Below are positions 37,415 through 47,088 of a stretch of DNA of 64,000 nt, piece by piece. Position numbers and translations under genes: made by a program. Below the pieces are notes generated by a model. It made no database searches and had not been told where the DNA came from. It saw nothing but the letters and a program-made list of their open reading frames with translations. This stretch comes from Verrucomicrobia bacterium LP2A (lineage in GTDB: Bacteria; Verrucomicrobiota; Verrucomicrobiia; Methylacidiphilales; Methylacidiphilaceae), in NCBI GenBank assembly GCA_000526255.1, contig JAFS01000002.1, positions 806,001 through 870,000 on the forward strand, written 5' to 3'. The first letter of the stretch is position 1, and the number at the start of each line of letters is the position of its first letter.

Positions 37415-37936
37415 TTACCAGATAAAGGACTTGGCTTGGGCGAGAATCCGGTTTCCGTCAACTAGCGTAAAGCGCCATGCGTAGATCCGCCCATGCTGCA
37501 TGAAGTCGTCCCCGGTGACCATGAAGACCGACCGGATGGTGCCGTGGGCCCCTCGGGCGAAGTCGACCTGCGACCAGACGGCCTCGCGCGTTCGCGTCTG
37601 GCGATACTCGAATCGGGCGAGTAGATCCCGGCTCTTCCCCCCGTTCTTCCAGTTGAAGATGTAGATCTCCCCCTGTCGCACGGCCATCTCCTCAGGGGTG
37701 ATGGCGCCCCAATTCCAATAGGTCCTCTCGAAGACCATGCTCTGGTTGCCGAGCTGCTTTCCCTTCTTGGCGGGAGCGTTGAGGAAGTTCCAGATCTTCC
37801 CCACCTTGACTCGAGGGTCGGGCGCGAGATATTCCCCACCCGGCTGCATCTCGTAGGCTCGGCGCACCTCCCCGGCAACCCCGGACGCCGGGAGCCCGAG
37901 CAGCCCAAGCCAGAGAAGAAGCCAGAACTTCGGCAC
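37415..37936 (-). CDS. secreted hypothetical protein of the exb operon
   Basis: 173 aa with a signal peptide (FWLLLWLGLLGLPASGVAGE). The mature part has a Trp/Tyr-rich beta pattern: FERTYWNWGAITPEEMAVRQ, EIYIFNWKNGGKSRDLLARF, VFMVTGDDFMQHGRIYAWRF. I do not recognise the family. It lies 12 bp after rsmI and 3 bp before exbB, so it may be an envelope partner of the ExbBD-TonB set. Confidence 0.7.
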   Translation of the reverse strand: MPKFWLLLWLGLLGLPASGVAGEVRRAYEMQPGGEYLAPDPRVKVGKIWNFLNAPAKKGKQLGNQSMVFERTYWNWGAITPEEMAVRQGEIYIFNWKNGGKSRDLLARFEYRQTRTREAVWSQVDFARGAHGTIRSVFMVTGDDFMQHGRIYAWRFTLVDGNRILAQAKSFIW

Positions 37937-37948
37937 CGTTCCTTCCTT

Positions 37949-38800
37949 CTACACTACCTGGGTCGGCCTGAAAAGAGCGGGATCAGAGGAACCGCTCGTC
38001 CTCCCGCGGCAGGCCGCCTCGTCCGAGCCTTCCACTACGACGCAGAACTCCCCCCTCGGTTCCCGACGCTGGAACCCCAGGAGAAGAGCTTGAGCACTCC
38101 CCCGGAGCACCTCTTCAAACTTCTTGGTCAGTTCCCGGGCCAGGCAGATTCTCCGGTCTCCTAGAGCCGCCGCGTCCTCGAGGGAGCGGCGGAGCCGGTG
38201 AGGGGACTCGAAGTAGACGGAGGTGCAAGCGCGAGCCTGCACCGCCTCCCACTCTCTCTTCCTCGCTCCCCCTTTGACCGGGAAAAACCCTCCGAAGTAA
38301 AACGGAGTGGTCGAAAATCCCGAAGCCAACAGGGCGGTCAACACCGAGGAGGGTCCCGGGACTACCTCCACCCGGATTCCCTCTTCCGCGCACCTCCGGA
38401 GAAGCCGCTCTCCCGGATCGGAGATGCCCGGCATCCCCGCGTCGCTGACGAGCGCCACTTTCTTTCCTTCCCGCAGGGCCGTCATGAGTCCCGCGAGCCG
38501 CTGGGCTTCGTTGAACCGGTGGCAGCTCACGAGCGGCTTGTGGAGCTCGTAGTGGCGCAAGAGCTGGTTCGTCCTCCGGGTGTCCTCGGCCGCGACCAGG
38601 TCGGCTTCCCGCAGGATGCGCAACGCGCGCAGGGTGATGTCCTCGAGGTTCCCGATCGGGGTCCCAACGACCCAGAGCCGGGGCTCCTGCCCGGTTGCGG
38701 AAGCTGGGGAGGCGGTCTCTTCCCCTGCGTCTTCCCGGCCGGGCGCATGCTTGCCGGCCTTCTCTCCCTTTCGTTCGCGCGATGGGTTGGCTCTCCTCAC
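37949..38800 (-). CDS. rsmI: 16S rRNA (cytidine1402-2'-O)-methyltransferase
   Basis: SAM-dependent tetrapyrrole-methylase-fold enzyme that methylates C1402 of 16S rRNA. Marks: LWVVGTPIGNLEDITLRALR, the LVAAEDTRRTNQLLRHYEL motif, VALVSDAGMPGISDPG, VEVVPGPSSVLTALLASGFS and FYFGGFFPVKG. 283 aa. The first ~40 residues are low-complexity and basic, so translation may start later. It heads the minus-strand operon running to guaA and is divergent from tRNA-Leu. Confidence 0.93.
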   Translation of the reverse strand: MRRANPSRERKGEKAGKHAPGREDAGEETASPASATGQEPRLWVVGTPIGNLEDITLRALRILREADLVAAEDTRRTNQLLRHYELHKPLVSCHRFNEAQRLAGLMTALREGKKVALVSDAGMPGISDPGERLLRRCAEEGIRVEVVPGPSSVLTALLASGFSTTPFYFGGFFPVKGGARKREWEAVQARACTSVYFESPHRLRRSLEDAAALGDRRICLARELTKKFEEVLRGSAQALLLGFQRREPRGEFCVVVEGSDEAACRGRTSGSSDPALFRPTQVV

Positions 38801-38891
38801 GATCCTTTTCTCATTATTACCCGAGAACGGTTGCTCCGGCGAGCCTCGCCTCGACAGGGGGGTACGGGCACGCTACGCTCGCTGTGACCCT

Positions 38892-38972
38892 GGGCTCGTG
38901 GCGAAACGGTAGACGCGCTAGACTTAGGATCTAGTGGGGCAACCCATCCGGGTTCGAGTCCCGGCGAGCCCA
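38892..38972 (+). tRNA. tRNA-Leu (anticodon UAG)
   Basis: Acceptor arms GGGCTCG (38892-38898) and CGAGCCC (38965-38971) pair fully, followed by discriminator A. The anticodon stem-loop is CTAGA-CTTAGGA-TCTAG with anticodon TAG (reads CUA). The long variable arm TGGGGCAACCCA is typical of leucine tRNA. The T arm has GGTTCGAGTC. CCA is not encoded. Confidence 0.95.
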
Positions 38973-39062
38973 CTGGCGGACAATCGGCGAGGCGGGAATG
39001 CGGACGGACGCGGTCCTATCCCCGACAAAGGCGGTCCCTCGCAAAGGCTCTAGTGGACCGGA

Positions 39063-39929
39063 GTGGATTGGAGGATATACTTGACTACTCTGTCCACGCC
39101 CAGCGGAGCTTTTTCCAGCCGATCGGTTGCCGCGCTCGGCCACGCGACCAACCTCGTGGGAATTCCTTCGGCCCTGCTGGCAAGCCCCGCCTTCAACGAG
39201 CGCCCGATCCGGATCTCGATTCACGGCGTGCGCGAAATGAACCCGGGACTTTTTGGGAAGCTCGGGGAAGCACGAGATGCGGCGGAAGCGGCGCAATTCT
39301 TCGAGGACTACATGGATGTCCTCTTTGGGCTCAACGAGGAGCAGCGGGTGCGCTGCGACTCGGGCGGTCGGCGACGATACCGGGCGAGCTACCAGCGACT
39401 TCTCGGAGGTTGGGCTTTTGATTCGAATGGCCCGGAAGGTGCTGTGCTCAAAGGGTGGGTGGAAAGCCGCTTCGGCCTCTTTCCGACGTTCCACAAGAGC
39501 CTGATCGAGCGGTTCTCCTCGCCTGCGTGGATCCGCTACGTGGAGGAAAAGATGTCGAGCCGCTTTCACAACAATGCAATCCAGATGCAGCTCGACCTCC
39601 TCTACGAGTTTGCCCAGTGGTCGCTCGATCGGTCGGAGGCGAGCAGGGAGCGCTACCGGACCCTCTATCGGGGCGTCGAGGGATTCGAGGAGAACCAGAT
39701 CTTGGAGCGCTATGGAAAAGGACGTGCCCTGGTCCTCCTCAACAACCTCGTTTCCTTTACGGACGAGCGGGGGGTGGCTGAGCAGTTTGGGGGCTGGATT
39801 CTTACCGCGCGGGTGCCGTTGGTCAAATTACTCTTCTTTCGGGAGCTTCTTCCTCATCATGTCCTGCAGAGCGAGGCGGAGCATCTGGTCATCGGAGGAG
39901 CCTTCGTGGTCGAGATCGAGCGGCCATGA
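39063..39929 (+). CDS. draT: NAD+-dinitrogen-reductase ADP-D-ribosyltransferase
   Basis: Switches off nitrogenase by ADP-ribosylating an arginine of NifH when ammonium or darkness/energy stress is sensed. The 288-aa protein shows the DraT signature stretches: GHATNLVGIPSALLASPAFN, RISIHGVREMNPGLFGKLGE, FFEDYMDVLFGLNEEQR, FHNNAIQMQLDLLYEFAQWS and NLVSFTDERGVAEQFGGWIL. GTG start. draG overlaps its stop by 4 bp. It implies the organism fixes nitrogen; the nif genes are not in the window. Confidence 0.93.
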   Translation: MDWRIYLTTLSTPSGAFSSRSVAALGHATNLVGIPSALLASPAFNERPIRISIHGVREMNPGLFGKLGEARDAAEAAQFFEDYMDVLFGLNEEQRVRCDSGGRRRYRASYQRLLGGWAFDSNGPEGAVLKGWVESRFGLFPTFHKSLIERFSSPAWIRYVEEKMSSRFHNNAIQMQLDLLYEFAQWSLDRSEASRERYRTLYRGVEGFEENQILERYGKGRALVLLNNLVSFTDERGVAEQFGGWILTARVPLVKLLFFRELLPHHVLQSEAEHLVIGGAFVVEIERP

Positions 39930-40885
39930 CTGGGGTTTCGCGCCAGGAGCGGAGAGCGCGGGCGCTCGGAGCCTATCTCGGGTTTGCGGTCGGCGATGCC
40001 CTGGGTGCGACGGTCGAGTTTCTCTCGGCGCAGGAGATCGCGGAGCGGTACGGAACCCACCGGAGGATGATCGGCGGCGGGTGGCTCGGGCTCAAGCCGG
40101 GACAGATCACCGACGACACGGAGATGTGCCTGGCCTTGGGCCGGGCGATTCTCCGGTGCGAGGGTTTCGCTCTTCCCGCGATGGCGGAGGAGCTCGTCCG
40201 CTGGTATCGTTCCCGACCTGTCGACATAGGTGCCACCTGCCTGCGGGGCATTCGTCGCTATCTGAGCTGCGGATCTCTGGCGGCGGAGCGAAGCCGCTGG
40301 GATGGGGGCAACGGCGCTTGCCTGCGGAATCTTCCCGTCGTTCTGGCGACGCTGGGGGACGAGGAATCATTTCGGCGCTGGACGGTCGACCAGTGCCATT
40401 TCACGCACAACCACCCCTTTTCGGATGCGGGAACCGTTACCCTCGGGGAGATGGTTCGGAGCCTTCTTGCCGGAGGCGGGATTTCCGAGGCGCGAGCGGC
40501 GGCCGGGCGCCTGATCGCCCTCCATCCGGTCTTCGCTTTCGACCCGTATCCCGTCAGCGCCTCGGGCTATGTGGTCGATACGCTGCAAACGGTCTTCTTC
40601 ACCTTCTTTGGGACCGATTCTTTCTCCTCTTGCCTGATTGCGACAGTCAACCGCGGAGGAGACGCGGACTCGACGGGTGCCCTTGCGGGGATGTTGGCCG
40701 GAGCGCATTACGCCATCGAGGGGATCCCGAAGGGATGGCTCCGGAAGCTCAATCCCAAAGTAGCCGCGGAGATCGAGTCCCAGGTGGATGGTCTGCTCAC
40801 CCTCGCCGACTCGCGGATGGGGAGAGGTGCGACGGGGGGAGGAAGGGCGGGAGTGGGGGAAAAGGGGTTACCAACAGTTGACTAA
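39926..40885 (+). CDS. draG: ADP-ribosyl-[dinitrogen reductase] hydrolase
   Basis: Removes ADP-ribose from NifH and so reactivates nitrogenase, opposing DraT. Dinuclear-manganese ADP-ribosylglycohydrolase marks: GAYLGFAVGDALGATVEFLS, GQITDDTEMCLALG, THNHPFSDAGTVTLGEMV and IATVNRGGDADSTGALAGML. The true body ends near VAAEIESQVDGLLTLADSRM. The last residues (GLPTVD) and the stop lie in the left end of the IS607 element, so the native C-terminus has been replaced; the catalytic core is complete. Confidence 0.93.
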   Translation: MTGVSRQERRARALGAYLGFAVGDALGATVEFLSAQEIAERYGTHRRMIGGGWLGLKPGQITDDTEMCLALGRAILRCEGFALPAMAEELVRWYRSRPVDIGATCLRGIRRYLSCGSLAAERSRWDGGNGACLRNLPVVLATLGDEESFRRWTVDQCHFTHNHPFSDAGTVTLGEMVRSLLAGGGISEARAAAGRLIALHPVFAFDPYPVSASGYVVDTLQTVFFTFFGTDSFSSCLIATVNRGGDADSTGALAGMLAGAHYAIEGIPKGWLRKLNPKVAAEIESQVDGLLTLADSRMGRGATGGGRAGVGEKGLPTVD

Positions 40886-40924
40886 TCAATAGACATAACT
40901 CACGTTGCATGGCATTCTTTTCCC

Positions 40925-41326
40925 ATGAAGCTGAGCGTCTGGGCAAGGCGGCAGGGGATTGGCTCCAAGACGGCTTGGCGGATGGGGAAGGACGGGAAGA
41001 TGCCGGCGCCGGCCGAGCAGTTGCCGACCGGGACGGTGATCGTGCATGCGGAGGAGAGGCAGCCCGGCGGAGTTGCCCTCTATGCGCGCGTCTCCAGCGC
41101 CGACCAGAAGGCCGATCTGGACAGGCAGCTGGCGCGGCTGACGGAGTTGGCGCTCGCCAAGCGGTTGCCGATCGTCGATGCGGTCAAGGAGGTTGGCTCT
41201 GGGATGAACGGACCTCGCAAGGGGCTCTTGCGGCTCTTGCGCGATCCGAAGGTCGGCGTCATTCTGGTCGAGCATCGGGACCGGCTGATGCGGGCGAAAA
41301 AGTCGCTGGAGGCTCTCCATGAGTGA
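40925..41326 (+). pseudogene. tnpA: IS607 serine recombinase (TnpA) with internal deletion
   Basis: 133 aa. An N-terminal MerR-like helix-turn-helix (MKLSVWARRQGIGSKTAWRM) and the start of the serine-resolvase domain with the catalytic motif VALYARVSSADQKADLDRQL are present. After VEHRDRLMR it jumps to AKKSLEALHE: about 53 residues that copy 2 has (LGFEHVEAALAAHGRSLLVV onward) are gone, in frame. The deletion removes part of the catalytic core, so the protein is probably inactive. Confidence 0.82.
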
Positions 41327-42950
41327 TCGTCCGGTCTTCACCTATCAGACGCGCTTGAGGCTGGCGGCAGAGCAGGTCGCGGCTCTGGACGGCTATGCGG
41401 ATCTCTACGGGCAAGCCCAAGCGGACACTCTTTGCCAGGATGCGGGCGGGGATTCCGATGAACGATCTGAAGTGCGAGTTCCTGCGGCGCTTTGGGATCA
41501 CCGCCCAGCAGTTCAACGCGATTCACGTGGGCCTCGAGGGCAAGATCGCTTCGATCCGGGAGCGGCTTCCGGAGTGGATCGCCGAGGCCGAGTCCCGCAT
41601 CCAGAGAGCCGAAAGGGTAATCCGCATCCTCTCGGCGAGGGAGCCAGGCTCGGAGAAGCTTCATCAGAAGAAGCGGCGGCTTGGGAGCCTTCGCGCCAGG
41701 CTCGCGGCACGGATCGTCGACCGGGACTCGGGGCGCGTCCGCCTCTGCTTCGGCTCCCGCCGCCTGTTCCGCAAGCAGTTTCACCTCAAGGAGAACGGCT
41801 ACGCCAGCCATGCAGACTGGAAAAAGGAGTGGCGGGCGGCGCGGAGCGGTCAGTTCTTCGTGATCGGATCGAAGGACGAGACCGCGGGCAACCAGTCCTG
41901 CCGGGCTTCGGTCGAGGACGACGGCAGTGTCACGCTGCGTCTGCGCCTTCCGGATGCGCTAGCCTCGGATGGCAAGCTTCTGGTCATTCCCGGGGTGCGG
42001 TTCGCCTATGGCCAGGAAGAGATTCTTCAGGCGCTTGCCGCGAGCCGGGTTGTCTTCTCGCAAACCAAGACGGGCAAGCCTGTCCGGAGGCGGGAGGGGG
42101 TGGCTGTGAGCTACCGCTTTCTGAGGGACTGGAAGGGCTGGCGGGTCTTCGCGAGCGTCCCGGCCAGGCCGGTTCCCATTGCGACAAGCCATCTGGCGGG
42201 AGCGGTTGGGATCGACATCAACCACGACCATCTGGCCGTGGCGGAGACGGACCGGTTCGGCAACCTGCGGCGGGCCCTTCGGGTGGATCTCAACCTCTAC
42301 GGCAAGACCGAAGATCAAGCCAAGGCGATCATCGGCGACGCGGCGAGGATGATCGTGGAGATGGCCCGGGAGCGTGGGCTTCCCCTGGTCCTTGAGCGGC
42401 TGGATCTGAAGAAGAGGAAGGCGGAGCTTGAGGTGGCGAGTCCATCCGCCGCCAGGAAGATCTCGTCGTTTGGCTACTCCAAGACCATTTCCCTGCTCAA
42501 GGTGGGGTGTTTTCGAGCCGGAGTCGAGGGGATCGAAGTCGATCCGGCCTATACTTCCGTGATCGGCGCGGTGAATCATGCGCGTCGTCACGGCATCAGC
42601 TCTCACCAGGGCGCGGCCTATGCCGTGGCCAGGAGAGGCTTGGGCTTCTCCCAAGCGTCCGACCGTGCGGGAGGCCGCCCGCGCCAGCCCGCAATGGCGG
42701 CCACCTCACCTTTGCCCTACCCGCGAGGAATCGGGCGAAGCCTGTATGGTCGTTCTGGTCGGAGGTTCGGAGGAGGCTCAAAGCGGCGCATGCAGCGCAT
42801 GCCCGGTCGGGAGGCTTGCGAGAGCCGCCCGCGCCTTTGCTCCCGGAAACGCGGGCATTGGGCGCAACCTGGGCATTGCCGGCGGAATCCCGGCACGCGA
42901 ACCGTCGGCAGAACTGTTCGGCCGACGTCATCGACGACCTTCCCTGGTAG
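41319..42950 (+). pseudogene. tnpB: TnpB-like RNA-guided nuclease gene, frameshifted
   Basis: The natural start ATG (41319) overlaps the tnpA stop and gives MSDRPVFTYQTRLRLAAEQV; the frame then shifts near 41412, and the body continues as RTLFARMRAGIPMNDLKCEF. RuvC-like motifs are AGAVGIDINHDHLAVAETD and PLVLERLDLKKRKAEL. The C-terminal part VDPAYTSVIGAVNHARRHG, HQGAAYAVARRGLGF has no CxxC zinc ribbon. A second shift near 42670 puts the end (APARNGGHLTFALPARNRAK) in another frame. Copy 2 shares the first frame break. Confidence 0.75.
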
Positions 42951-43087
42951 TGGGATGGTGGTCTATGGTTTGAGGAACGGTTGACTCAGGACCCGCGGGG
43001 CCGGGCCGTTTATGGTTTTTTGATCCCTGGCCGAGTCCTTTTGAGTCTACAGGACCGCCGGGCTGGGGTAGCGTTGGGAAAGCAGCG

Positions 43088-43171
43088 ATGGCGGACTTGT
43101 TTTACATAGCCGGAACCCTCATCTTCTTCGCGCTGGCGATGGCCTACGGGGAGTGGTGCGACCGAATCTAG
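43088..43171 (+). CDS. small single-pass membrane peptide upstream of kdpF
   Basis: 27 aa, MADLFYIAGTLIFFALAMAY then GEWCDRI. One membrane helix with a charged end. It precedes kdpF by 10 bp in the kdp operon. Similar tiny reading frames before kdpF occur in other kdp operons; the role is unknown. Confidence 0.5.
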   Translation: MADLFYIAGTLIFFALAMAYGEWCDRI

Positions 43172-43181
43172 CGAGGAAGGG

Positions 43182-43262
43182 ATGCTAGCGTTTCTGGGCG
43201 TCGTCTGCGTGGGGCTTCTGGCCTATCTTTTCGTGGCCATGATCTGGCCCGAGAAGTTCTAA
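43182..43262 (+). CDS. kdpF: potassium-transporting ATPase subunit KdpF
   Basis: 26 aa, MLAFLGVVCVGLLAYLFVAM then IWPEKF. It matches KdpF in size, single helix and the (L/M)xxPExF ending. It stabilises the KdpABC complex. kdpA begins 12 bp downstream. Confidence 0.8.
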   Translation: MLAFLGVVCVGLLAYLFVAMIWPEKF

Positions 43263-43274
43263 AGTCTTTCGGAA

Positions 43275-45026
43275 ATGACAACCTCCTTTTGGCTGACCGT
43301 CGGGCTGTTTTTTGTGCTCCTGGCGCTCGTCAGCTGGGCTTTGGCCCTCTATCTGCGAGCGGTGCTCGATCCGAACGGCAAGACCTGGCTCGACCCGGTC
43401 TTGAGGCCGCTCGAGCGGTGGACCTACCGGCTTTGCGGGGTCGATCCCCGGAAGGAGGAGAACTGGAAGGGCTACCTCGCCTCCCTTCTGGTCTTCAACC
43501 TGGTGGGTCTCTTGCTCACCTACCTCATCCTGCGGATCCAGCAGTGGCTCCCCCTCAATCCCAAGGGATTCGGCCCACTTTCGCCCGACCTGGCCTTCAA
43601 TACGGCGGTGAGCTTTGCCACCAACACCAACTGGCAGAACTATGCCGGGGAATCGACCGTCTCCTATTTCTCCCAGATGGTGGGGCTTGCCTCGCATAAC
43701 TTCACCTCCGCAGCCACAGGGATCGCCATTGCCGCGGCGTTCCTTCGGGCGCTCGCCCGGACCAGGGCAAAGACGATCGGCAACTTCTGGGTCGATCTGG
43801 TCCGGATCACCTACTATCTGCTTCTCCCTCTTGCCTTCGGGATGGCGATCGTTCTCGTTTCCCAAGGGGTTCCGCAGAACTTTGCGCCCTATTCTCGGGC
43901 GCAGCTCGTGGAGCCGGTCTCGACCACGGGCGGCGATGGGAAGGAGCGCCGGATCGAGGTGCAGGAGATCGTTCAGGGGCCGATCGCCTCCCAGGAAGCG
44001 ATCAAGCAGTTGGGCACCAATGGGGGAGGATACACGAATGCTAACTCGGCGCATCCCTTCGAAAACCCGACTCCCCTTTCGAACTTGCTCGAAATTCTAG
44101 CCGTGCTCTGCATTCCCGGGGCTCTCGCGGTCTACCTTGGGCTCGCTGTAGGCCGTCGGTCCCACGGATGGGCAGTCTGGGGGGTGATGGCGATCCTCCT
44201 GCTCGGAGGCATTCTGGTTTGCTGGCATGCGGAAGCGGAAGGCAATCCGCTTCTGGTGGAGCTCGGGCTCTCTCCCTCCGAAGGCAACCGCGAAGGAAAG
44301 GAGAGCCGCTTCGGGATCCTCGATTCGGCACTTTTTGCGGTCACGACGACGGCGACCTCCTGCGGAGCGGTCAACTCGCTGCACGACTCCTATATGCCCC
44401 TGGGTGGCCTGATCCCCCTGTTCAACATGGAATTGGGCGAGGTCGTCTTTGGCGGAGTCGGATCGGGGCTCTATGGGATGCTCGTCTTTGTGGTCCTCGG
44501 AGTCTTTCTCTTCGGGCTCATGATCGGGCGGACTCCGGAGTATTTGGGGAAGAAGATTGGAGCGAGCGAGGTCAAGATGGCCGCCCTGAGCATTCTCGCG
44601 CTGACCCTCTCGATCCTCGGGTTGAGCGCCTGGGCGATCGCAAGCCCCTGGGGCTTGGCGGGAATCGCCAATGCGGGCCCCCACGGATTGAGCGAGGTCC
44701 TCTACGCGTTCAGCTCGACCACGGGAAACAACGGGAGCGCCTTTGCGGGCCTTTCGGGGAATACCCCATGGTACAATACGACCCTCGGGATCGCCATGCT
44801 CGCCGGGCGCTACCTGATGCTCGTGCCGGTCCTGGGGCTGGCGGGACTTCTGGCCGCCCAAAAGACCGTGGCGGCGAGCCAAGCGGCCTTTCCGGTCTCC
44901 GGGGGGCTCTTCATCGTCCTGCTGCTGGCCACGGTCTTCATCGTGGGGGCGCTCAACTTCTTCCCCGTCCTTGCGCTGGGGCCGATCCTCGAGCACTTCC
45001 TGCTCCATGCGGGCCAGACGTTTTAA
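43275..45026 (+). CDS. kdpA: potassium-transporting ATPase subunit KdpA
   Basis: 583-aa potassium-binding channel-like subunit of the KdpFABC pump. It has the four selectivity-loop regions of the SKT superfamily: [60 protein letters not shown] and [20 protein letters not shown]. Multiple membrane segments throughout. It takes up potassium with very high affinity when external potassium is low. kdpB follows by 11 bp. Confidence 0.96.
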   Translation: MTTSFWLTVGLFFVLLALVSWALALYLRAVLDPNGKTWLDPVLRPLERWTYRLCGVDPRKEENWKGYLASLLVFNLVGLLLTYLILRIQQWLPLNPKGFGPLSPDLAFNTAVSFATNTNWQNYAGESTVSYFSQMVGLASHNFTSAATGIAIAAAFLRALARTRAKTIGNFWVDLVRITYYLLLPLAFGMAIVLVSQGVPQNFAPYSRAQLVEPVSTTGGDGKERRIEVQEIVQGPIASQEAIKQLGTNGGGYTNANSAHPFENPTPLSNLLEILAVLCIPGALAVYLGLAVGRRSHGWAVWGVMAILLLGGILVCWHAEAEGNPLLVELGLSPSEGNREGKESRFGILDSALFAVTTTATSCGAVNSLHDSYMPLGGLIPLFNMELGEVVFGGVGSGLYGMLVFVVLGVFLFGLMIGRTPEYLGKKIGASEVKMAALSILALTLSILGLSAWAIASPWGLAGIANAGPHGLSEVLYAFSSTTGNNGSAFAGLSGNTPWYNTTLGIAMLAGRYLMLVPVLGLAGLLAAQKTVAASQAAFPVSGGLFIVLLLATVFIVGALNFFPVLALGPILEHFLLHAGQTF

Positions 45027-45037
45027 GGGAAAAGACG

Positions 45038-47077
45038 ATGAAACCCAAGCAGTTCAGCTTTGCCGATCCCCAGCTCTTGGCCTTTTCGCTACGAGGGGCG
45101 ATCCTAAAGGCCAACCCTTTCGTTCTCTGGCGCAACCCGGTCATCTTCGTCACCGAGATTGGGGCGATGGTGAGCACTCTTGAAATCTTCCTTTCCCCTG
45201 AGTCGAAGTTCTTCACCGTGCAGATCTCCCTCTGGCTCTGGTTCACGGTCCTCTTTGCCACCTTTGCCGAGGCGATTGCGGAGAGCCGGGGGAAAGCCCA
45301 AGCGGACAGCCTTCGGCAAGCGAGGACCGTCACGATGGCCCGGAGACAGCGGGAAGGCAGGGAAGAGAGCGTCTCGGCGAGCGAGCTGCGGAAGGGAGAC
45401 CTGGTGATTTGCGTCGCCGGCGATCTCGTCCCCGCCGATGGCGAGGTGATCGAAGGCGCGGCGACGGTCGACGAATCGGCCGTCACGGGAGAGTCGGCGC
45501 CTGTCGTCCGGGAGAGCGGCGGCGATCGGAGTGCCGTGACGGGCGGGACGAAGGTAATCAGCGACCGGATCGTGGTGCGGATCACGAGCGACCCTGGGCA
45601 GACCTTCTTGGATCGGATGATTCAGCTCGTCGAAGGAGCCAAGCGGCAAAAGACGCCCAACGAGATCGCCCTGGGCATCCTTCTCGCGGCGCTCACCTTC
45701 ATCTTCCTCTTGGTCATTCTCACTCTGGTCCCGTTCTTGCTCTACCTCCATGCTCCCGTTTCGATCCCGACACTGGCCGCTCTGGTCGTCTGCCTGATCC
45801 CGACGACAATCGGGGGCCTCCTGAGCGCCATCGGGATCGCGGGAATCGATCGGCTGGTGCAGCACAACGTGATGGCGACCAGCGGCCGCGCAGTCGAGGC
45901 GGCCGGGGACATCGACGTGCTTCTTCTCGACAAGACCGGGACGATCACGCTCGGAAACCGGATGGCAACCGAATTCGTTCCGGCGGCGGGAGTCGATCTG
46001 CTGCGGCTTGTCGACGCAGCGCAGCTCGCTTCCCTCGCCGACGAGACGCCCGAAGGCCGCTCGATTGTGATCCTGGCCAAGCAGCAGCACGGGCTTCGGG
46101 GCCGGGAGGTGTTGGAAAACCAAGCCCGGTTCGTTCCGTTTTCGGCGCAGACCCGGATGAGCGGAGTCGACTTTCCCGAGAGTGACGGCGCTCCGGCTCG
46201 GATGATCCGCAAGGGATCAGGTGATGCGATCGAGGCCTTTCTGCGCAAACAGGGGGGAGAGCTGCCCGAGTCGGTCCAGCAAGCGGTCGATCGGATCGCT
46301 CGGGATGGCGGGACGCCCCTGGTGGTCGCCGAGGGGAAGGAGGCGTTAGGCGTCATCCATCTCAAGGACGTAGTCAAAGGGGGGATCAAGCAGCGGTTCG
46401 CGCGGCTGCGCCAGATGGGCATCCGGACGATCATGATCACGGGCGACAATCCCCAGACCGCTGCGGCGATTGCGATGGAGGCGGGGGTCGACGATTTCCT
46501 GGCGCAGGCGACGCCTGAGGCGAAGCTCGCCCGCATTCGGCGTGAGCAGGAGGGTGGGCACCTGGTAGCGATGACCGGGGACGGCACCAACGACGCGCCG
46601 GCACTCGCCCAGGCCGACGTGGGGGTGGCCATGAACACGGGAACGCAGGCCGCCCGGGAGGCGGGCAACATGGTCGACCTCGACAGCAATCCCACCAAGC
46701 TCATCGAAGTGGTCGAGATCGGCAAGCAGCTCCTGGTCACCCGCGGAGCGCTGACGACTTTTAGCATCGCCAATGACGTTGCGAAATACTTTGCGATCAT
46801 TCCGGCGATGCTGATGGGAACCTTTCCGGTAATCGCGCCCCTGAACATCATGAAGCTGCGGAGCCCGGAAAGCGCGATCATCAGTGCGGTGATCTTCAAC
46901 GCCCTAGTCATCGTGGCGCTGATCCCGCTCGCGCTGAGGGGCATTCGCCTCCGCGGCCTGACGGCCCAGGTTCTGCTCGTGCGCAACGCGTTGATTTATG
47001 GGTTCGGCGGTCTGGCGGCCCCCTTTGTCGGGATCAAGGGGATCGATCTGCTGCTGAGTCTCTTGCCTTGGAAATAA
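45038..47077 (+). CDS. kdpB: potassium-transporting P-type ATPase subunit KdpB
   Basis: 679 aa from the ATG at 45038 ([20 protein letters not shown]); the upstream open frame lies inside kdpA and is not used. P-type marks: the [20 protein letters not shown] actuator TGES, the phosphorylation motif [49 protein letters not shown] and [20 protein letters not shown]. It hydrolyses ATP to drive potassium uptake with KdpA. Confidence 0.96.
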   Translation: MKPKQFSFADPQLLAFSLRGAILKANPFVLWRNPVIFVTEIGAMVSTLEIFLSPESKFFTVQISLWLWFTVLFATFAEAIAESRGKAQADSLRQARTVTMARRQREGREESVSASELRKGDLVICVAGDLVPADGEVIEGAATVDESAVTGESAPVVRESGGDRSAVTGGTKVISDRIVVRITSDPGQTFLDRMIQLVEGAKRQKTPNEIALGILLAALTFIFLLVILTLVPFLLYLHAPVSIPTLAALVVCLIPTTIGGLLSAIGIAGIDRLVQHNVMATSGRAVEAAGDIDVLLLDKTGTITLGNRMATEFVPAAGVDLLRLVDAAQLASLADETPEGRSIVILAKQQHGLRGREVLENQARFVPFSAQTRMSGVDFPESDGAPARMIRKGSGDAIEAFLRKQGGELPESVQQAVDRIARDGGTPLVVAEGKEALGVIHLKDVVKGGIKQRFARLRQMGIRTIMITGDNPQTAAAIAMEAGVDDFLAQATPEAKLARIRREQEGGHLVAMTGDGTNDAPALAQADVGVAMNTGTQAAREAGNMVDLDSNPTKLIEVVEIGKQLLVTRGALTTFSIANDVAKYFAIIPAMLMGTFPVIAPLNIMKLRSPESAIISAVIFNALVIVALIPLALRGIRLRGLTAQVLLVRNALIYGFGGLAAPFVGIKGIDLLLSLLPWK

Positions 47078-47088
47078 GGAGGCTACCG

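Larger units (their letters stand above)
40867..42980 (+). mobile_element. IS607-family element, copy 1
   Basis: About 2.1 kb. Comparison with copy 2 sets the ends: left GTTACCAACAGTTGACTA, right GTTTGAGGAACGG. It carries a serine-recombinase gene with an internal deletion and a frameshifted tnpB. IS607 makes no target duplication, so the ends are set by alignment only. It overwrites the 3' end of draG. Confidence 0.8.

Noticed and set aside
44168-45037. 290 extra codons before kdpB in the same frame
   Set aside because: They lie wholly inside kdpA in another frame; KdpB starts at the usual MKPKQFSF with matching family length.
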